A stretch of 44,519 nt of DNA from Bacillota bacterium (GCA_021795465.1 JAJYPK010000009.1:1-44519); one strand, 5' to 3'; numbered from the stretch's first letter, positions 33,050 to 42,620 are shown. Notes: a model not told the origin generated them from the sequence alone. A program made the numbers and translations.

Positions 33050-34657
33050 CTACTTTAAGGACCAATCCCATACGGGCGAGGTGCCAAACGTGGTTTGCAC
33101 ATACCCCTGCAAATTCTTTGAAATTGCCGTGTCCGTCTTATACCAGAATAAGAAGATGACGGGCAAGGTTTTTTGCTCGAGGAGTTGGATCTTGTCATAG
33201 ACCGCGCGGCGTGCAGGACGGCTCGATAGCGTGACACCCTGAGCCTGTAACGCGTTCATCTGAGGGTTCACATAACGCTCCCCATTTTCTTGGGGTGATG
33301 GCTGTAACGGGCTCTTCGGCACATACTTCGAGTTGAAGTCGATGGTGTTGTCGGGGAACACGCCTTGGCCCCAAGAGAAGATGAGAGCTTCGTCTTTGCC
33401 ATTGACCTGAGGGCCGGGGTTTTGAGGCGTGCCGTTACCAAAGACGATGGACCATCCGGCCGTATGCACGGGAGCATACACGCCGATTTGTTCCCACTCG
33501 TGGGAGACAACCTGAGCAATGTTGACTTCACTATGCGATGTGGCGCCCGTCCAAATCGGGATCTTGAGTTCTTTGCCATTCTTGTAGAGCCATCCCCCGG
33601 CACCTTTGGTGAAGCCTTGCGAGGCCAATAGCTGAGAGGCTTTGCTCAGGCTAAAGGTGCGATGCGGGACATTCGGATCATAGAAGTACCCTCCCGGAAC
33701 CTGGTCGCCGTGAGCGACCACCGCTTGGCCATGCATGATCTTGCTGACGATTTGTTGCTTCGGTGTCGCGTAGTCTAAGGCGCGCCGCACTACAACGTTT
33801 TTCAGGAAGTTATTCTCGTCCAGTTGGATCAGGTTATAGGTGGCTCCCAGCGGCTTAATGATGTTGTAGTTGTGTAGGGTGCCAATTTGGGAAATGTCTG
33901 TCGAGGGGATGCCCCCCATGGTTAATTTACCTGTGGCTAGCATGTTAAATTGGGTGTTGGTGTTCGGCACGATTTGCACGATAATCTTCTTAATATTCAC
34001 CGGCGGTCCCCACCAATGCGGATTCGGAGCAAAGGTGAGTTGCTGGTCTGTAACCCACTTGGTCATGACATAAGGTCCAGAGACGACGGGAGTGCCTTTG
34101 TCATAAATCCCGTGATTAATTTGGTTGGCGGTCCATTTATCGAAGATGTGTTTAGGTACGATGGTGGTGCCACCGACCGTGGAATAAAACGGGGCGTAGG
34201 GTCGGCTTAGATGAAAGACGACTTTGTGGGCGCCTTCAGCTACCACGCTTTTGACGTAATTCCAACCCGTGTTGTAAAGAATTTTGATCTTTGGATTGGT
34301 CATGTAGTGCCAGGTGTACACGACGTCGGCCGATGTGACCGGCTTACCGTCGGACCAGGTAGCCTTTGGGTTCAGGTTAAACGTGTAATTCAAGCCATTG
34401 CTTGAGACACTCCAACTCTTGGCAATACCGGGGGCCCAAGTGTCTTGGGGCGTCAAATACATGAGCCCCATATCCATCAAGGACGTCGGTGTATTGTCCA
34501 CAGCCAAGGCACCTAGAGCGGGAGTCAAGTTATCGGGATTTTGTCCAATCGCTTCAACGAGGGGAGTACTGCCAGTTGCCGAGGGGGCGCTTCCACAACC
34601 CGCCAAACCAGCTGACAGTAGGCCTGCCGCCGCAAGCGACACTGCCCATTTGTTCAT
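33050..34657 (-). CDS. Extracellular solute-binding lipoprotein, family 5 (peptide/nickel type)
   Basis: A 535-residue secreted lipoprotein. The signal peptide ends in the lipobox LAGC, so the mature protein is anchored by Cys. Family 5 features include the NLNPKATWSDGKPVTSADVV segment near residue 100 and the later LDYATPKQQIV helix. It binds oligopeptides or other solutes outside the membrane and hands them to the DppB/DppC permeases encoded next. The open frame reaches 34774, but GGGAGG before ATG 34657 and the signal peptide fix the start. Confidence 0.92.
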   Translation of the reverse strand: MNKWAVSLAAAGLLSAGLAGCGSAPSATGSTPLVEAIGQNPDNLTPALGALAVDNTPTSLMDMGLMYLTPQDTWAPGIAKSWSVSSNGLNYTFNLNPKATWSDGKPVTSADVVYTWHYMTNPKIKILYNTGWNYVKSVVAEGAHKVVFHLSRPYAPFYSTVGGTTIVPKHIFDKWTANQINHGIYDKGTPVVSGPYVMTKWVTDQQLTFAPNPHWWGPPVNIKKIIVQIVPNTNTQFNMLATGKLTMGGIPSTDISQIGTLHNYNIIKPLGATYNLIQLDENNFLKNVVVRRALDYATPKQQIVSKIMHGQAVVAHGDQVPGGYFYDPNVPHRTFSLSKASQLLASQGFTKGAGGWLYKNGKELKIPIWTGATSHSEVNIAQVVSHEWEQIGVYAPVHTAGWSIVFGNGTPQNPGPQVNGKDEALIFSWGQGVFPDNTIDFNSKYVPKSPLQPSPQENGERYVNPQMNALQAQGVTLSSRPARRAVYDKIQLLEQKTLPVIFLFWYKTDTAISKNLQGYVQTTFGTSPVWDWSLK

Positions 34658-34855
34658 CAGGGGATACCTCCCAAAACCATAGTAGTAAACACAAGAGTAT
34701 TCGCGGTGTGTTATGAAAATTCCTGCTTCCAAAGGTATGGACCACCGATCCAATTTGCGAAGATTCAGGTACAACCGAACCCTCGGGAAAGTACAAGGAT
34801 TTTTGGTGGTCGGGCACGAAATAGAACGCCTTATAGAGGGATTTTTGCGTATTTT

Positions 34856-35965
34856 TTAGATGAAGTTGAGGTCGTGGGTCCATGCCATCGGCAAGGACAA
34901 GCCCGGGTAGGGATTAAAGAGATACGGGGGTATCTCGGATAAAGTCAGTGCGAGTCCGGAGCCGTCGGGACCGGTGCCCCGCCACATTCCATCGCGGGAC
35001 TCGTTAAGATGCAGGTCCACTCCAAAATTTTCTCGAATGAGGGGGCGAAGGTTCGAGAACAGAGCCGACCCGTTGAGTACGCGGACGGTACCCTGTAGGG
35101 GAAGGATTCGGGTCTCTATCGCGTGGCTTCGAAAGGTATGGTTGAGCCATTTCAGGGAAGCTGGCACGTTCATCGTGAGCGTCTGGCCTCCGAATCGTTC
35201 CAAAATGTCGGTCAGGCTTGGAAGGATTGCAAGTAAAGACCCTCCCCATTCCATGATGGTGACCGCGTTGGGTTGTGCCAGGGACCGATATGCTACAGCA
35301 TAGCCTGCCAGGCTCCCGCTCGCTTCGATGGCAAAGAGCCTTTGGTCATAGCGGGGCCGTTGAAACCACAGCGCATTAAGCAACGTCGCCATATGATCGG
35401 CGCTACGGACAAACCGGCTCGGGTGTTTTTGATATAACGAGACCAAAGGAGAAGCCAGTAGAGCGCGATCCGCGTCGGCAACTTGGCGCACTCTAAGGTT
35501 GCCCACCGCCATGTGGGAACCAAGGCTTTGCCACCCGGTTTTTTCTCCGTTAGCCTCAATCATGATGCCCACGGACACGGCATTCAAACGTCGGTATAGT
35601 CCTCTCTCCCCTGAGATGAGAGCCAGGGGGATGTCCCTATCGTGGCCGTCTTCTAGGACCTGGCGTAAGATTTCAGTCGCGATCCCACGTTTTTCATAAA
35701 GGGGGTCAGTCGCCACACATCCGATCGACCAGACTTTAAGGGGATGGCCTGCTAGCAGCATGGTCTGGGGATATACGCCTACCATACTCACGACACGTTG
35801 GTCCAGCGTCACATAGTACAGGTGATCATGGTTTTGTGGCGCAAAAAGGTGAGGGAATTCGCGGTCCATGCCTTGGTGACAGGTGGGGTCGCGATGATAG
35901 ACCCGATTCAGCATTTCGAGCATGGCGGCCGTGTCTGCGGTGGTTTTTGGCTTTTGGATCATCAT
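34856..35965 (-). CDS. Eis-like GNAT N-acetyltransferase
   Basis: A 369-residue protein. The N-terminal GNAT domain has SIGCVATDPLYEKRGIATEI (acetyl-CoA loop, about residues 80-100) and continues ILRQVLEDGHDRDIPLALIS. A second GNAT-like half and an SCP2-like C-terminal domain, typical of Eis-type enzymes, give the long length. The short N-acceptor segment at the C-terminus (LNFI) is also Eis-like. Such enzymes acetylate aminoglycosides, peptides or lysines; the target here is not known. 198 bases separate it from the SBP gene, so it may or may not share that transcript. Confidence 0.75.
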   Translation of the reverse strand: MMIQKPKTTADTAAMLEMLNRVYHRDPTCHQGMDREFPHLFAPQNHDHLYYVTLDQRVVSMVGVYPQTMLLAGHPLKVWSIGCVATDPLYEKRGIATEILRQVLEDGHDRDIPLALISGERGLYRRLNAVSVGIMIEANGEKTGWQSLGSHMAVGNLRVRQVADADRALLASPLVSLYQKHPSRFVRSADHMATLLNALWFQRPRYDQRLFAIEASGSLAGYAVAYRSLAQPNAVTIMEWGGSLLAILPSLTDILERFGGQTLTMNVPASLKWLNHTFRSHAIETRILPLQGTVRVLNGSALFSNLRPLIRENFGVDLHLNESRDGMWRGTGPDGSGLALTLSEIPPYLFNPYPGLSLPMAWTHDLNFI

Positions 35966-36230
35966 GGTCCAGGGTCTCCTCGTTTCGTGCTGAACCTCGG
36001 GTCCGTCATCCCAGTATAGTGGAAGTTTAAAGATTAGGGACGGTCAGATTCCCATGCACTGAATTACCGGAGTTGATTAGGATAGAGAGACAGCTTTAAG
36101 TGCGACGAAAGGTTTTTCCAAAACTGCCAGAAGAAAGTCGGGCAGGATCCAAGCGATTTGAGAGGAGACTTGAGGATTGTTGTCGAATATCTTGTATGAT
36201 GTTTTTTGACGCTGGTGAGGTGACCGATGA

Positions 36231-36758
36231 ATGGTGTTGGCCCCGATAAAAAATTGTAGCCGTTTACGGCTATTAACGTACAAAGATCTCCATGTGATTG
36301 CCGGATGGGATAAGGACCCTGAAATTAATCGACTAACGGGGCGCGTGGCACGTGAAAATGATGAGCTAGATCAATGGTGGAACGACATCATGCGGGATCG
36401 ATCCCGCATGAATTTCGCTATTACCGACAACGAAGGAAATCTCATTGGCGATGTGGCCCTGGAGCAAATTATTTGGCGAACACGGGAGGCCGAGCTCCGC
36501 ATCTCCGTTGGCAACAAAGCCTACTGGGGACTGGGATATGGGACCGAAGCCGTAATGGAAGTGGTAGAGCTGGGATTTGTCGCGATGAACTTAGATCGTA
36601 TCTACCTGCGGGTTCAAGAGGATAATGTGAGGGCCATCCGGTCCTATACTAAGGCAGGCTTTCGCAAGGTGGCTAGATTGGTAGCCAACGGACGACTCGA
36701 GGGATCGGTGGATTTGGTTTTGATGCAGATGTTGCGTGATTCTCAAGCGGGCCAGTGA
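36231..36758 (+). CDS. RimJ/RimL-type GNAT N-acetyltransferase
   Basis: A 175-residue single GNAT domain. It has LRLLTYKDLHVIAGWDKDPE at the start, an ELRISVGNKAYWGLGYGTEA acetyl-CoA loop and the LRVQEDNVRAIRSYTKAGFR motif (RVxxxNxRAIxxYxKxGF), the features of RimJ/L-like acetyltransferases acting on protein N-termini, amino acids or antibiotics. The start at ATG 36231 follows GGTGAGG by a slightly long gap. It is divergent from the Eis-like gene and overlaps the convergent lipoprotein gene by 16 bases. Confidence 0.85.
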   Translation: MVLAPIKNCSRLRLLTYKDLHVIAGWDKDPEINRLTGRVARENDELDQWWNDIMRDRSRMNFAITDNEGNLIGDVALEQIIWRTREAELRISVGNKAYWGLGYGTEAVMEVVELGFVAMNLDRIYLRVQEDNVRAIRSYTKAGFRKVARLVANGRLEGSVDLVLMQMLRDSQAGQ

Positions 36759-37639
36759 GTCAGGGCCGCTTGTGCGAGTTTCACATTCACGCTGGTGGCG
36801 TAACTTGGCCAGGATTTCGCTGTGCCGAAGAGCGATTGGCCCCGCTGGTAGAGTGACTGCGTAATCACTACGGTATTAGGCCAGTAATGATAATGGAGGG
36901 CCTGGGCCAGGATACGCCCGGTTGTGGGCGTAGAAGGGCTAAGCAGCGACGCAATGACGTCTGGTTTGGTTGTATAGAGATACCATAAGGCGAGGTTGAT
37001 GGCGCTGACAAATGCCAGGGCATTTTTATTGACCCCGGTAATCACCGTGACGGGTATGGGACCGGTGGCGGCTCCAAGAAATGCGAGAATCGTGGTGTGG
37101 GGCACCACGTGTCTTAGTTGGTAATATTCGGTGAGTGATACGACAACCCAAGGCAGCGTGTTTTGCTGCCAGTGTTCCTTGATTTGTGAAATACCCAGCG
37201 CGGTAAGCGTCGTTGGGATGACATGGTGCTGAACCAAGACGGCTTTAAGGTAAGGGACCCAGGCCGCTTCGCTTCTCGCGTAAACCATGGGAAGGTGATT
37301 CAAGCTATACAAACGAAAATGTGGGTCGGGCAGCGGGCTAACGAGTAAAAGATCAGGTTTTTCCATCACCAGGCCATCGATGGGGTAATGGACGCCGGCA
37401 TTCTCTACACGAAGCGGGGCATCGTTGGGGGTGGACACCCAGTCGACATTTATGTGTTGTTGGCTGAAAAATCCTAGTCGTTCGGCGACCCGAAGGGGTA
37501 GCATCCCGAGGTTTTGAGGATGCTGCACGTAGACCCTGACGGTAGGATAGGACGCTTGGGGTCCGGGCTTGGGGGTGGTTCCACACGCGGCTAGCACACA
37601 TGACAAGAGTGCGCATGTGAAGATTTTTCGCAAAGTCAT
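36743..37639 (-). CDS. SsuA/THI5-like ABC substrate-binding lipoprotein (orphan)
   Basis: A 298-residue lipoprotein with signal peptide and lipobox LAAC (Cys19). The mature protein starts with a VRVYVQHPQNLGMLPLRVAE segment and a QHINVDWVSTP segment, the pattern of NMT1/SsuA-type binding proteins for sulfonates, thiamine precursors or nitrate. The usual second-domain GYP or helix features are weak, so the ligand is unclear. No permease or ATPase gene adjoins it. It is convergent with the GNAT gene and faces the groES promoter region on its other side. Confidence 0.7.
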   Translation of the reverse strand: MTLRKIFTCALLSCVLAACGTTPKPGPQASYPTVRVYVQHPQNLGMLPLRVAERLGFFSQQHINVDWVSTPNDAPLRVENAGVHYPIDGLVMEKPDLLLVSPLPDPHFRLYSLNHLPMVYARSEAAWVPYLKAVLVQHHVIPTTLTALGISQIKEHWQQNTLPWVVVSLTEYYQLRHVVPHTTILAFLGAATGPIPVTVITGVNKNALAFVSAINLALWYLYTTKPDVIASLLSPSTPTTGRILAQALHYHYWPNTVVITQSLYQRGQSLFGTAKSWPSYATSVNVKLAQAALTHWPA

Positions 37640-37876
37640 AGGAAGATCCCGCCCTGATTTCGATTAGATTCCGTTGACAAGCATATGAAAGGGACGAGGA
37701 GTTAAGACCTGGTTTCCTTGCGACCCACCCGATGATGGTGAATTTTGTGATGAAAAAGTGAGTGATGGTGGAGTCACGCTAGGATCGGCGTCAATTTAGG
37801 CGAAAAAGTAAGGATAGCAGAGAAAGTGGCGGTCCCGCTGATTTGCGGACTTGATGTATGGGACGCGAACAGAAAA
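37640..37876. other. Intergenic region between lipoprotein and groES
   Basis: No gene seen in 37640-37978. The right part contains the groES promoter (listed separately). I looked for a CIRCE element (TTAGCACTC-N9-GAGTGCTAA) by eye and found none. Confidence 0.5.
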
Positions 37877-37904
37877 TTGACAGCGAGCGTCCTTTAGATA
37901 TAAT
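37877..37904 (+). promoter_or_regulatory. Consensus sigma-A promoter of groES
   Basis: TTGACA (37877-37882) and TATAAT (37899-37904) are both perfect consensus hexamers with a 16-base spacer. Transcription would begin near 37911, leaving a leader of about 65 bases before groES. There is no CIRCE palindrome, so HrcA control, normal for groE operons in Firmicutes, is not evident here. Confidence 0.85.
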
Positions 37905-37978
37905 GTTAGTTGCCACGATAAAGTGGGTCCATAACTTTTGCAGTCCCATTTTAAGATGAGTCAAGGAGGAACGTTGCA

Positions 37979-38245
37979 ATGCAGGTGCAACCTTTGGGAG
38001 ATCGTGTTTTGGTGAAGTTAGTCAGTGAACAAGAGCGTACACAGAGTGGTATCTACATACCAGACACCGCTAAGGACAAGCCGCAAACTGGTCTCGTGGT
38101 TGCTGTCGGAGACAGCGAGGACGTCAAGGTGAAAAGTGGCCAAAAGGTGTTGTTTGCGAAATTTGCCGGGACAGAAATCAAGATTGGCAATGATGAGCAC
38201 TTGATTTTGTCTTCGGACGATATTCTTGCGGTTGTTCAAGATTAG
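37979..38245 (+). CDS. groES: Co-chaperonin GroES without adjacent groEL
   Basis: An 88-residue co-chaperonin (family length 90-100). It starts MQVQPLGDRVLVKLVSEQER. The mobile loop is TQSGIYIPDTAK, where IPD replaces the usual GIVLPD/IV-LP tripeptide, so GroEL contact remains plausible. The C-terminal strand LILSSDDILAVV is canonical. ATG 37979 follows AAGGAGG. The gene is normally followed by groEL; here it is followed by a T-box leader and valS, so groEL must be elsewhere. It may be a second copy used with a distant chaperonin. Confidence 0.9.
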   Translation: MQVQPLGDRVLVKLVSEQERTQSGIYIPDTAKDKPQTGLVVAVGDSEDVKVKSGQKVLFAKFAGTEIKIGNDEHLILSSDDILAVVQD

Positions 38246-38254
38246 ACTCCGTAT

Positions 38255-38510
38255 TATAATCACAGAAAATATGTAACCGATGACGGGAAAAACCAAGTGC
38301 CAGTTTGTTCAGAGAGTGGGGGGCGGTGTAATCCCCATCAAACGGGGCTTGGGGGTGGACCCCGAGGTTTTTGGTAGTGCCTAGCACAAACCAAAACGGG
38401 CAGCCCGTTACCGCGACGATGAGGTGTATCCAAAGCCTGGATGCGCGAATTAAGGTGGTACCGCGAAATGGTCCTTTTCGCCCTTAAGCGAAGAGGACCA
38501 TTTTCTGTTT
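38255..38510 (+). promoter_or_regulatory. T-box riboswitch leader controlling valS
   Basis: A -10 TATAAT (38255-38260) with a partial -35 TTGTTC 17 bases upstream starts the leader. The Stem I hallmarks CAGAGAG (AG-bulge) and GGCGGTGTAA (distal loop) are present. The antiterminator motif AAGGTGGTACCGCG is at 38452-38465 and matches the T-box consensus. It is followed by a terminator in which AAATGGTCCTTTTCGC pairs with GCGAAGAGGACCATTT (38466-38503). Uncharged tRNA, here presumably tRNA-Val given the downstream gene, would stabilise the antiterminator and turn valS on. I could not assign the specifier codon with confidence. Confidence 0.93.
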
Positions 38511-38560
38511 CGTGAAAACAGTTACCGAAACTCCAGCCACCATAGGAAAGGGAGTGCCAT

Positions 38561-41206
38561 ATGGAGTTAAGTTCACGGTACGATCCGCAATCTGTCGAGC
38601 ACAAATGGTATCAGGTTTGGGTCGAAGGCGGGTATTTTCGACCGCAAGGAAAGCCTGGGGCACCTGCTTTTAGTATTGCGATGCCACCGCCCAATGTGAC
38701 GGGAATTCTACACGTGGGGCATGCCCTAAACACGACGTGGCAGGACATTTTAGTTCGTTATCACCGGATGTTGGGGGATAACACCCTATGGATTCCGGGG
38801 ACTGATCACGCGGGTATCCACACCCAAATGAAGGTGGATGAACTCATCCGTCAAGAGGGATTGGACCGAAGGGCCATGGGTCGGGACGCCTTCATCGAAC
38901 GCGTCTGGCAATGGAAGGAGAAATACGGTGGAGAGATTCTCGACCAATTCGAACGCTTAGGGGCTTCCGTCGATTGGGATCGCCTTCGGTTTACGTTGGA
39001 TTCGGGGCTGTCTTCGGCGGTAACCGAAGTATTCGTCCGTCTTTACCAAGAGGGCCTGCTCTATCGGGGGCACTACATTACTAATTGGTGCGTCTCCTGC
39101 CGGACTGCGTTGTCAGATATTGAGGTGGAGCATGAGGAAGAATCTGGTCAGCTAACCTACATAGTCTATCCCATGGAAGACGGTGAGGGGGCCATAACGG
39201 TTGCCACAACCCGCCCCGAAACCATGCTAGGCGATACCGCCATCGCGGTTCATCCCGACGATCCACGATGGCACGGATATGTCGGCCGAATGGTGCGATT
39301 GCCTCTCATGGATCGTCTGATTCCGGTGGTTGCCGATGAGTATGTCGACCCCGCCTATGGAACCGGGGCCGTGAAGGTTACGCCCGCTCACGATCCGAAC
39401 GACTTTGCCATGGGGGAGCGCCATAGCCTTGAGAAATTAAAGGTCATTGGCGATGACGGCCATATGACGGAATTGGCAGGAGCCTTTCAGGGGCTCGAAC
39501 GCCTCATCGCGCGGAGAGAGGTCGTCCTACATCTCCGTCAATTAGGTCGGATCACAAAAGTCGAGGATATCACCCACTCGGTGGGTCACTGCGAAAAGTG
39601 CGGTTCGGTTATTGAACCGCTGTTATCGCTACAATGGTTTGTTCGCGTAGCACCCTTAGCCGAGGCGGCGATTAGCGCCGTCACGGAGGGCGACATCGCT
39701 TTTGTGCCGGACCGCTTCGAAAAAATCTACATGAACTGGATGACGAATATTCGCGACTGGTGTGTCTCGCGCCAAATTTGGTGGGGTCATCGGATTCCTG
39801 CCTATTATTGTGAGGACTGTGGCGAGGTCGCGGTGTCTCGAACGACACCGCATCAATGTGCGCGATGTGGCGGAAAGCTTTATCAAGACGAAGACGTCTT
39901 AGACACCTGGTTTTCGTCGGCCCTGTGGCCGTTTTCGACTTTAGGATGGCCGGATGCTACGGAGGATCTGAAAACATTTTATCCCACCTCGGTGTTATCC
40001 ACCGGCTATGACATTATTTTCTTTTGGGTCGCACGGATGATCATGCAAGGTCTTCATTTTACCGAACAAATACCCTTTAGAACCGTGCTCATGCATGGAT
40101 TGGTGCGTGATGAACTCGGACGCAAGATGAGTAAATCCTTAGGCAACGGAGTCAACCCCATGGATGTGGTCGATCAGTATGGAGCTGACGCGTTAAGAAT
40201 TGCTTTGGTCTTATCTTCGGCGCCCGGTAATGATCAGCGCTACAGTGCGGAACGGGTAGCCGCAGGCAGTCACTTTGCCAATAAGATCTACAACGCCACG
40301 CGATTTGTTTTAATGAACCTGAATGGGCATGAAATCGCTTGGAATGGCGATCCCGAATCCCGCCAGCACCCTGCTGACCGCTGGATCGTCGACCGCTTAA
40401 ACCTGGCGATCGGGTCCTTAACGGGGCATTTGAATCGGTTCGAATTCGGACAGGCCGCGCGAGTGGTCTACGATTTTCTCTGGGACGACTACTGTGATTG
40501 GTACATCGAATTGGCCAAAATCCGACTGCGCTCCAGCGATGATGCGGAGAAGAGCGCCGTTTTGGATACGTTGGTCAAGGTGGAGAGTGATGCGTTGAAG
40601 TTGTTGCATCCCTTTATGCCGTTCGTCACCGAAGAATTGTGGCAGGCACTGCCTCATGTCGGCGCGAGCATCGTGATTGCGGAATGGCCAAGCCCATGGG
40701 CTAACCAGAGTTTTCCGACCACGGCAGCCAGACATTTTGAGATGTTCCAAGGACTCGTCCGTGTCGTGCGCAACTTGCGAGCGGAGTTAGGGGTTGCACC
40801 GGCTCAACGGATTGACCTAGAAATTTGGGTTCAAACTGATGAGGTACGGGCTAGTTGGACCGAGATAAAGCCTCTTTTGCATGAGTTGGTCAAAGCGTCG
40901 TCCATTAGTTTGAAGCGCTTTGAGCCAGGTCTCGAAAAACCCCTTCATGCGTTGTCGGGGGTGACAGATGGCGCCGTGGTCTACGTCCCCTTAGAGGGAT
41001 TAGTGGACCTTGCGCGCGAGCGCTTGCGGGTTGAAAAAGCTTTGAGTGCCGCGGAGTCAGAGCTTTTGCGAATTCAACGTCAGTTGTCCGACGATAATTT
41101 CATCACCAGGGCACCCGAAGCCATTGTCAGCAAAACACGGCAAACCGGCGAAACGCTTGCGGCCCGCATCGCCCGGTTACAAGAGCGCTTGGAGGATTTA
41201 CTGTGA
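38561..41206 (+). CDS. valS: Valyl-tRNA synthetase
   Basis: An 881-residue class I aminoacyl-tRNA synthetase. The HIGH motif appears as HVGH (from residue 51, in PPNVTGILHVGHAL) and the KMSKS motif is KMSKS at 522-526. The editing (CP1) domain lies between with TTRPETMLGDTA, and a zinc-type knuckle CEKCGS is present. A C-terminal coiled coil (LARERLRVEKALSAAESELL) is the ValS-specific tRNA-binding arm. It charges tRNA-Val. Expression is under the T-box leader just upstream. folC overlaps its stop (GTGA). Confidence 0.97.
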   Translation: MELSSRYDPQSVEHKWYQVWVEGGYFRPQGKPGAPAFSIAMPPPNVTGILHVGHALNTTWQDILVRYHRMLGDNTLWIPGTDHAGIHTQMKVDELIRQEGLDRRAMGRDAFIERVWQWKEKYGGEILDQFERLGASVDWDRLRFTLDSGLSSAVTEVFVRLYQEGLLYRGHYITNWCVSCRTALSDIEVEHEEESGQLTYIVYPMEDGEGAITVATTRPETMLGDTAIAVHPDDPRWHGYVGRMVRLPLMDRLIPVVADEYVDPAYGTGAVKVTPAHDPNDFAMGERHSLEKLKVIGDDGHMTELAGAFQGLERLIARREVVLHLRQLGRITKVEDITHSVGHCEKCGSVIEPLLSLQWFVRVAPLAEAAISAVTEGDIAFVPDRFEKIYMNWMTNIRDWCVSRQIWWGHRIPAYYCEDCGEVAVSRTTPHQCARCGGKLYQDEDVLDTWFSSALWPFSTLGWPDATEDLKTFYPTSVLSTGYDIIFFWVARMIMQGLHFTEQIPFRTVLMHGLVRDELGRKMSKSLGNGVNPMDVVDQYGADALRIALVLSSAPGNDQRYSAERVAAGSHFANKIYNATRFVLMNLNGHEIAWNGDPESRQHPADRWIVDRLNLAIGSLTGHLNRFEFGQAARVVYDFLWDDYCDWYIELAKIRLRSSDDAEKSAVLDTLVKVESDALKLLHPFMPFVTEELWQALPHVGASIVIAEWPSPWANQSFPTTAARHFEMFQGLVRVVRNLRAELGVAPAQRIDLEIWVQTDEVRASWTEIKPLLHELVKASSISLKRFEPGLEKPLHALSGVTDGAVVYVPLEGLVDLARERLRVEKALSAAESELLRIQRQLSDDNFITRAPEAIVSKTRQTGETLAARIARLQERLEDLL

Positions 41207-42486
41207 AAGAGAATTGGTGGGAAGGATTAGAACGCGTGGCCATGCACCCCGGAGTGGATAGGATTCAAGCTTTATTGGCTAAACTCGGCGATCCGCAGAC
41301 CCGTTATCCCATCATTCATGTGGCTGGAACCAACGGCAAGGGCTCGACGGCATCCTTGGTGACAACCGCCTTGATGTCTCAAGGCCATCGCGTCGGTTTA
41401 ACTATTTCGCCGGATCTTGGACAGATTAACGAACGCGTGACAGTCAATCGCGTGCCGATTGACCCCGAACTGTGGGACCAGTTGGGTCAAGAGATTGAGG
41501 CGGCGGGACAGCCCCTCGATGATATTCCGACGTTTTTTGAAGCCGTGACCGCTTTAGCTTTCTTGGCATTTCATCGACAACGGGTAGATGTGGCGGTGGT
41601 CGAGGTGGGGCTCGGCGGCCGGCTCGACGCCACTAACGTGATTCCCACGCCCGTGTTGTCGATTATTACGCCGATTGCGTTTGATCACCAGGAACGTCTG
41701 GGGTCGACGATACAATCCATTGCGTGGGAAAAGGCGGGGATCCTGAAATCGGGAACACGTTTGGTCCTCGCCCAACAGCCATTTCCAGAAGCCCAGAGAG
41801 TGGTGAGGCTGCGTGCTGCAGAACTGGGAGTGTCGCTGGTCGAGCCTAAGATTTTTGGCACCCTGGACGGGAGCGGCGTGTCGTGGCGTGACACCGAGAT
41901 GGGTGAGGTGAGAGTACCACTTTTAGGGGCCTATCAGGTGGAGAACATTGCCACCGCTAGAGCGGCGGTCGGCGTTTTGGGAGAAATGGGATGGATTACG
42001 GATCCGACACGGGTAAGAGACGCATGGCGGGAGGCAAACTGGCCCGGGAGGTTTCAAATCGTCCAGAGAGATCCCCTGTGGGTCATAGATGGCGCACATA
42101 ACCCTCATGGCGTAGCCGGTTTGGTGCATACCTTGCGACGGGAACCGTGGAGCCAATACCGCTGGCATCTCATCTTTGGGGTGCTCAGCGATAAACCTGG
42201 GGGAGAGATGCTGGAGGCGCTTTTACCTTATGTTGAATCCGTTACCCTAACCCACGTGCCGTCTGATCGTGGAGCAGATCCCGCACCTCTTTTAGCACGG
42301 TTCAAATCCATGAAAGCCATGACCGTCGTGCGGGATCCCTTGGAGGCGGTGCGACGACGTCAAAGCATCGGTATGCTAGACAGGTCCACGGCCGTTCTGG
42401 TGTGCGGATCGCTGTCGTTGTTAAGTTATCTAAATCAGCAACGGGCATTTGGTGAAATTACGGACATTGTGGTTGAAAAGGCCTAA
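41203..42486 (+). CDS. folC: Folylpolyglutamate synthase / dihydrofolate synthase
   Basis: A 427-residue Mur-ligase-fold enzyme. It has the P-loop GTNGKGST (about residues 42-49), the flexible loop LTISPDLGQINERV, the conserved VVEVGLGGRLDATNV segment, the DHQERLGSTI stretch and the C-domain WVIDGAHNPHG motif. It adds glutamate to folates and, in many bacteria, to dihydropteroate. GTG 41203 overlaps the valS stop, so it is translated from the same message and shares its T-box control. The valS-folC pairing is common in Firmicutes. Confidence 0.95.
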   Translation: MKENWWEGLERVAMHPGVDRIQALLAKLGDPQTRYPIIHVAGTNGKGSTASLVTTALMSQGHRVGLTISPDLGQINERVTVNRVPIDPELWDQLGQEIEAAGQPLDDIPTFFEAVTALAFLAFHRQRVDVAVVEVGLGGRLDATNVIPTPVLSIITPIAFDHQERLGSTIQSIAWEKAGILKSGTRLVLAQQPFPEAQRVVRLRAAELGVSLVEPKIFGTLDGSGVSWRDTEMGEVRVPLLGAYQVENIATARAAVGVLGEMGWITDPTRVRDAWREANWPGRFQIVQRDPLWVIDGAHNPHGVAGLVHTLRREPWSQYRWHLIFGVLSDKPGGEMLEALLPYVESVTLTHVPSDRGADPAPLLARFKSMKAMTVVRDPLEAVRRRQSIGMLDRSTAVLVCGSLSLLSYLNQQRAFGEITDIVVEKA

Positions 42487-42620
42487 GATTTCCGGGGAAT
42501 TTGTCCATTTGTGGAAGCTTTTCGACAATTGCCCTCGAGATATGTCGATGGTATGCTGAACAGGACCCCGCATACATTCCGACGAAGAACGGCCTTAGCT
42601 TCGTCAACTGGGAGGTTTTC

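Noticed and set aside
34740-34811. GACCACC/GGTGGTC inverted repeat before the solute-binding protein gene as a riboswitch
   Set aside because: Only a 7-bp repeat with a ~58-base loop and no match to a known riboswitch class.
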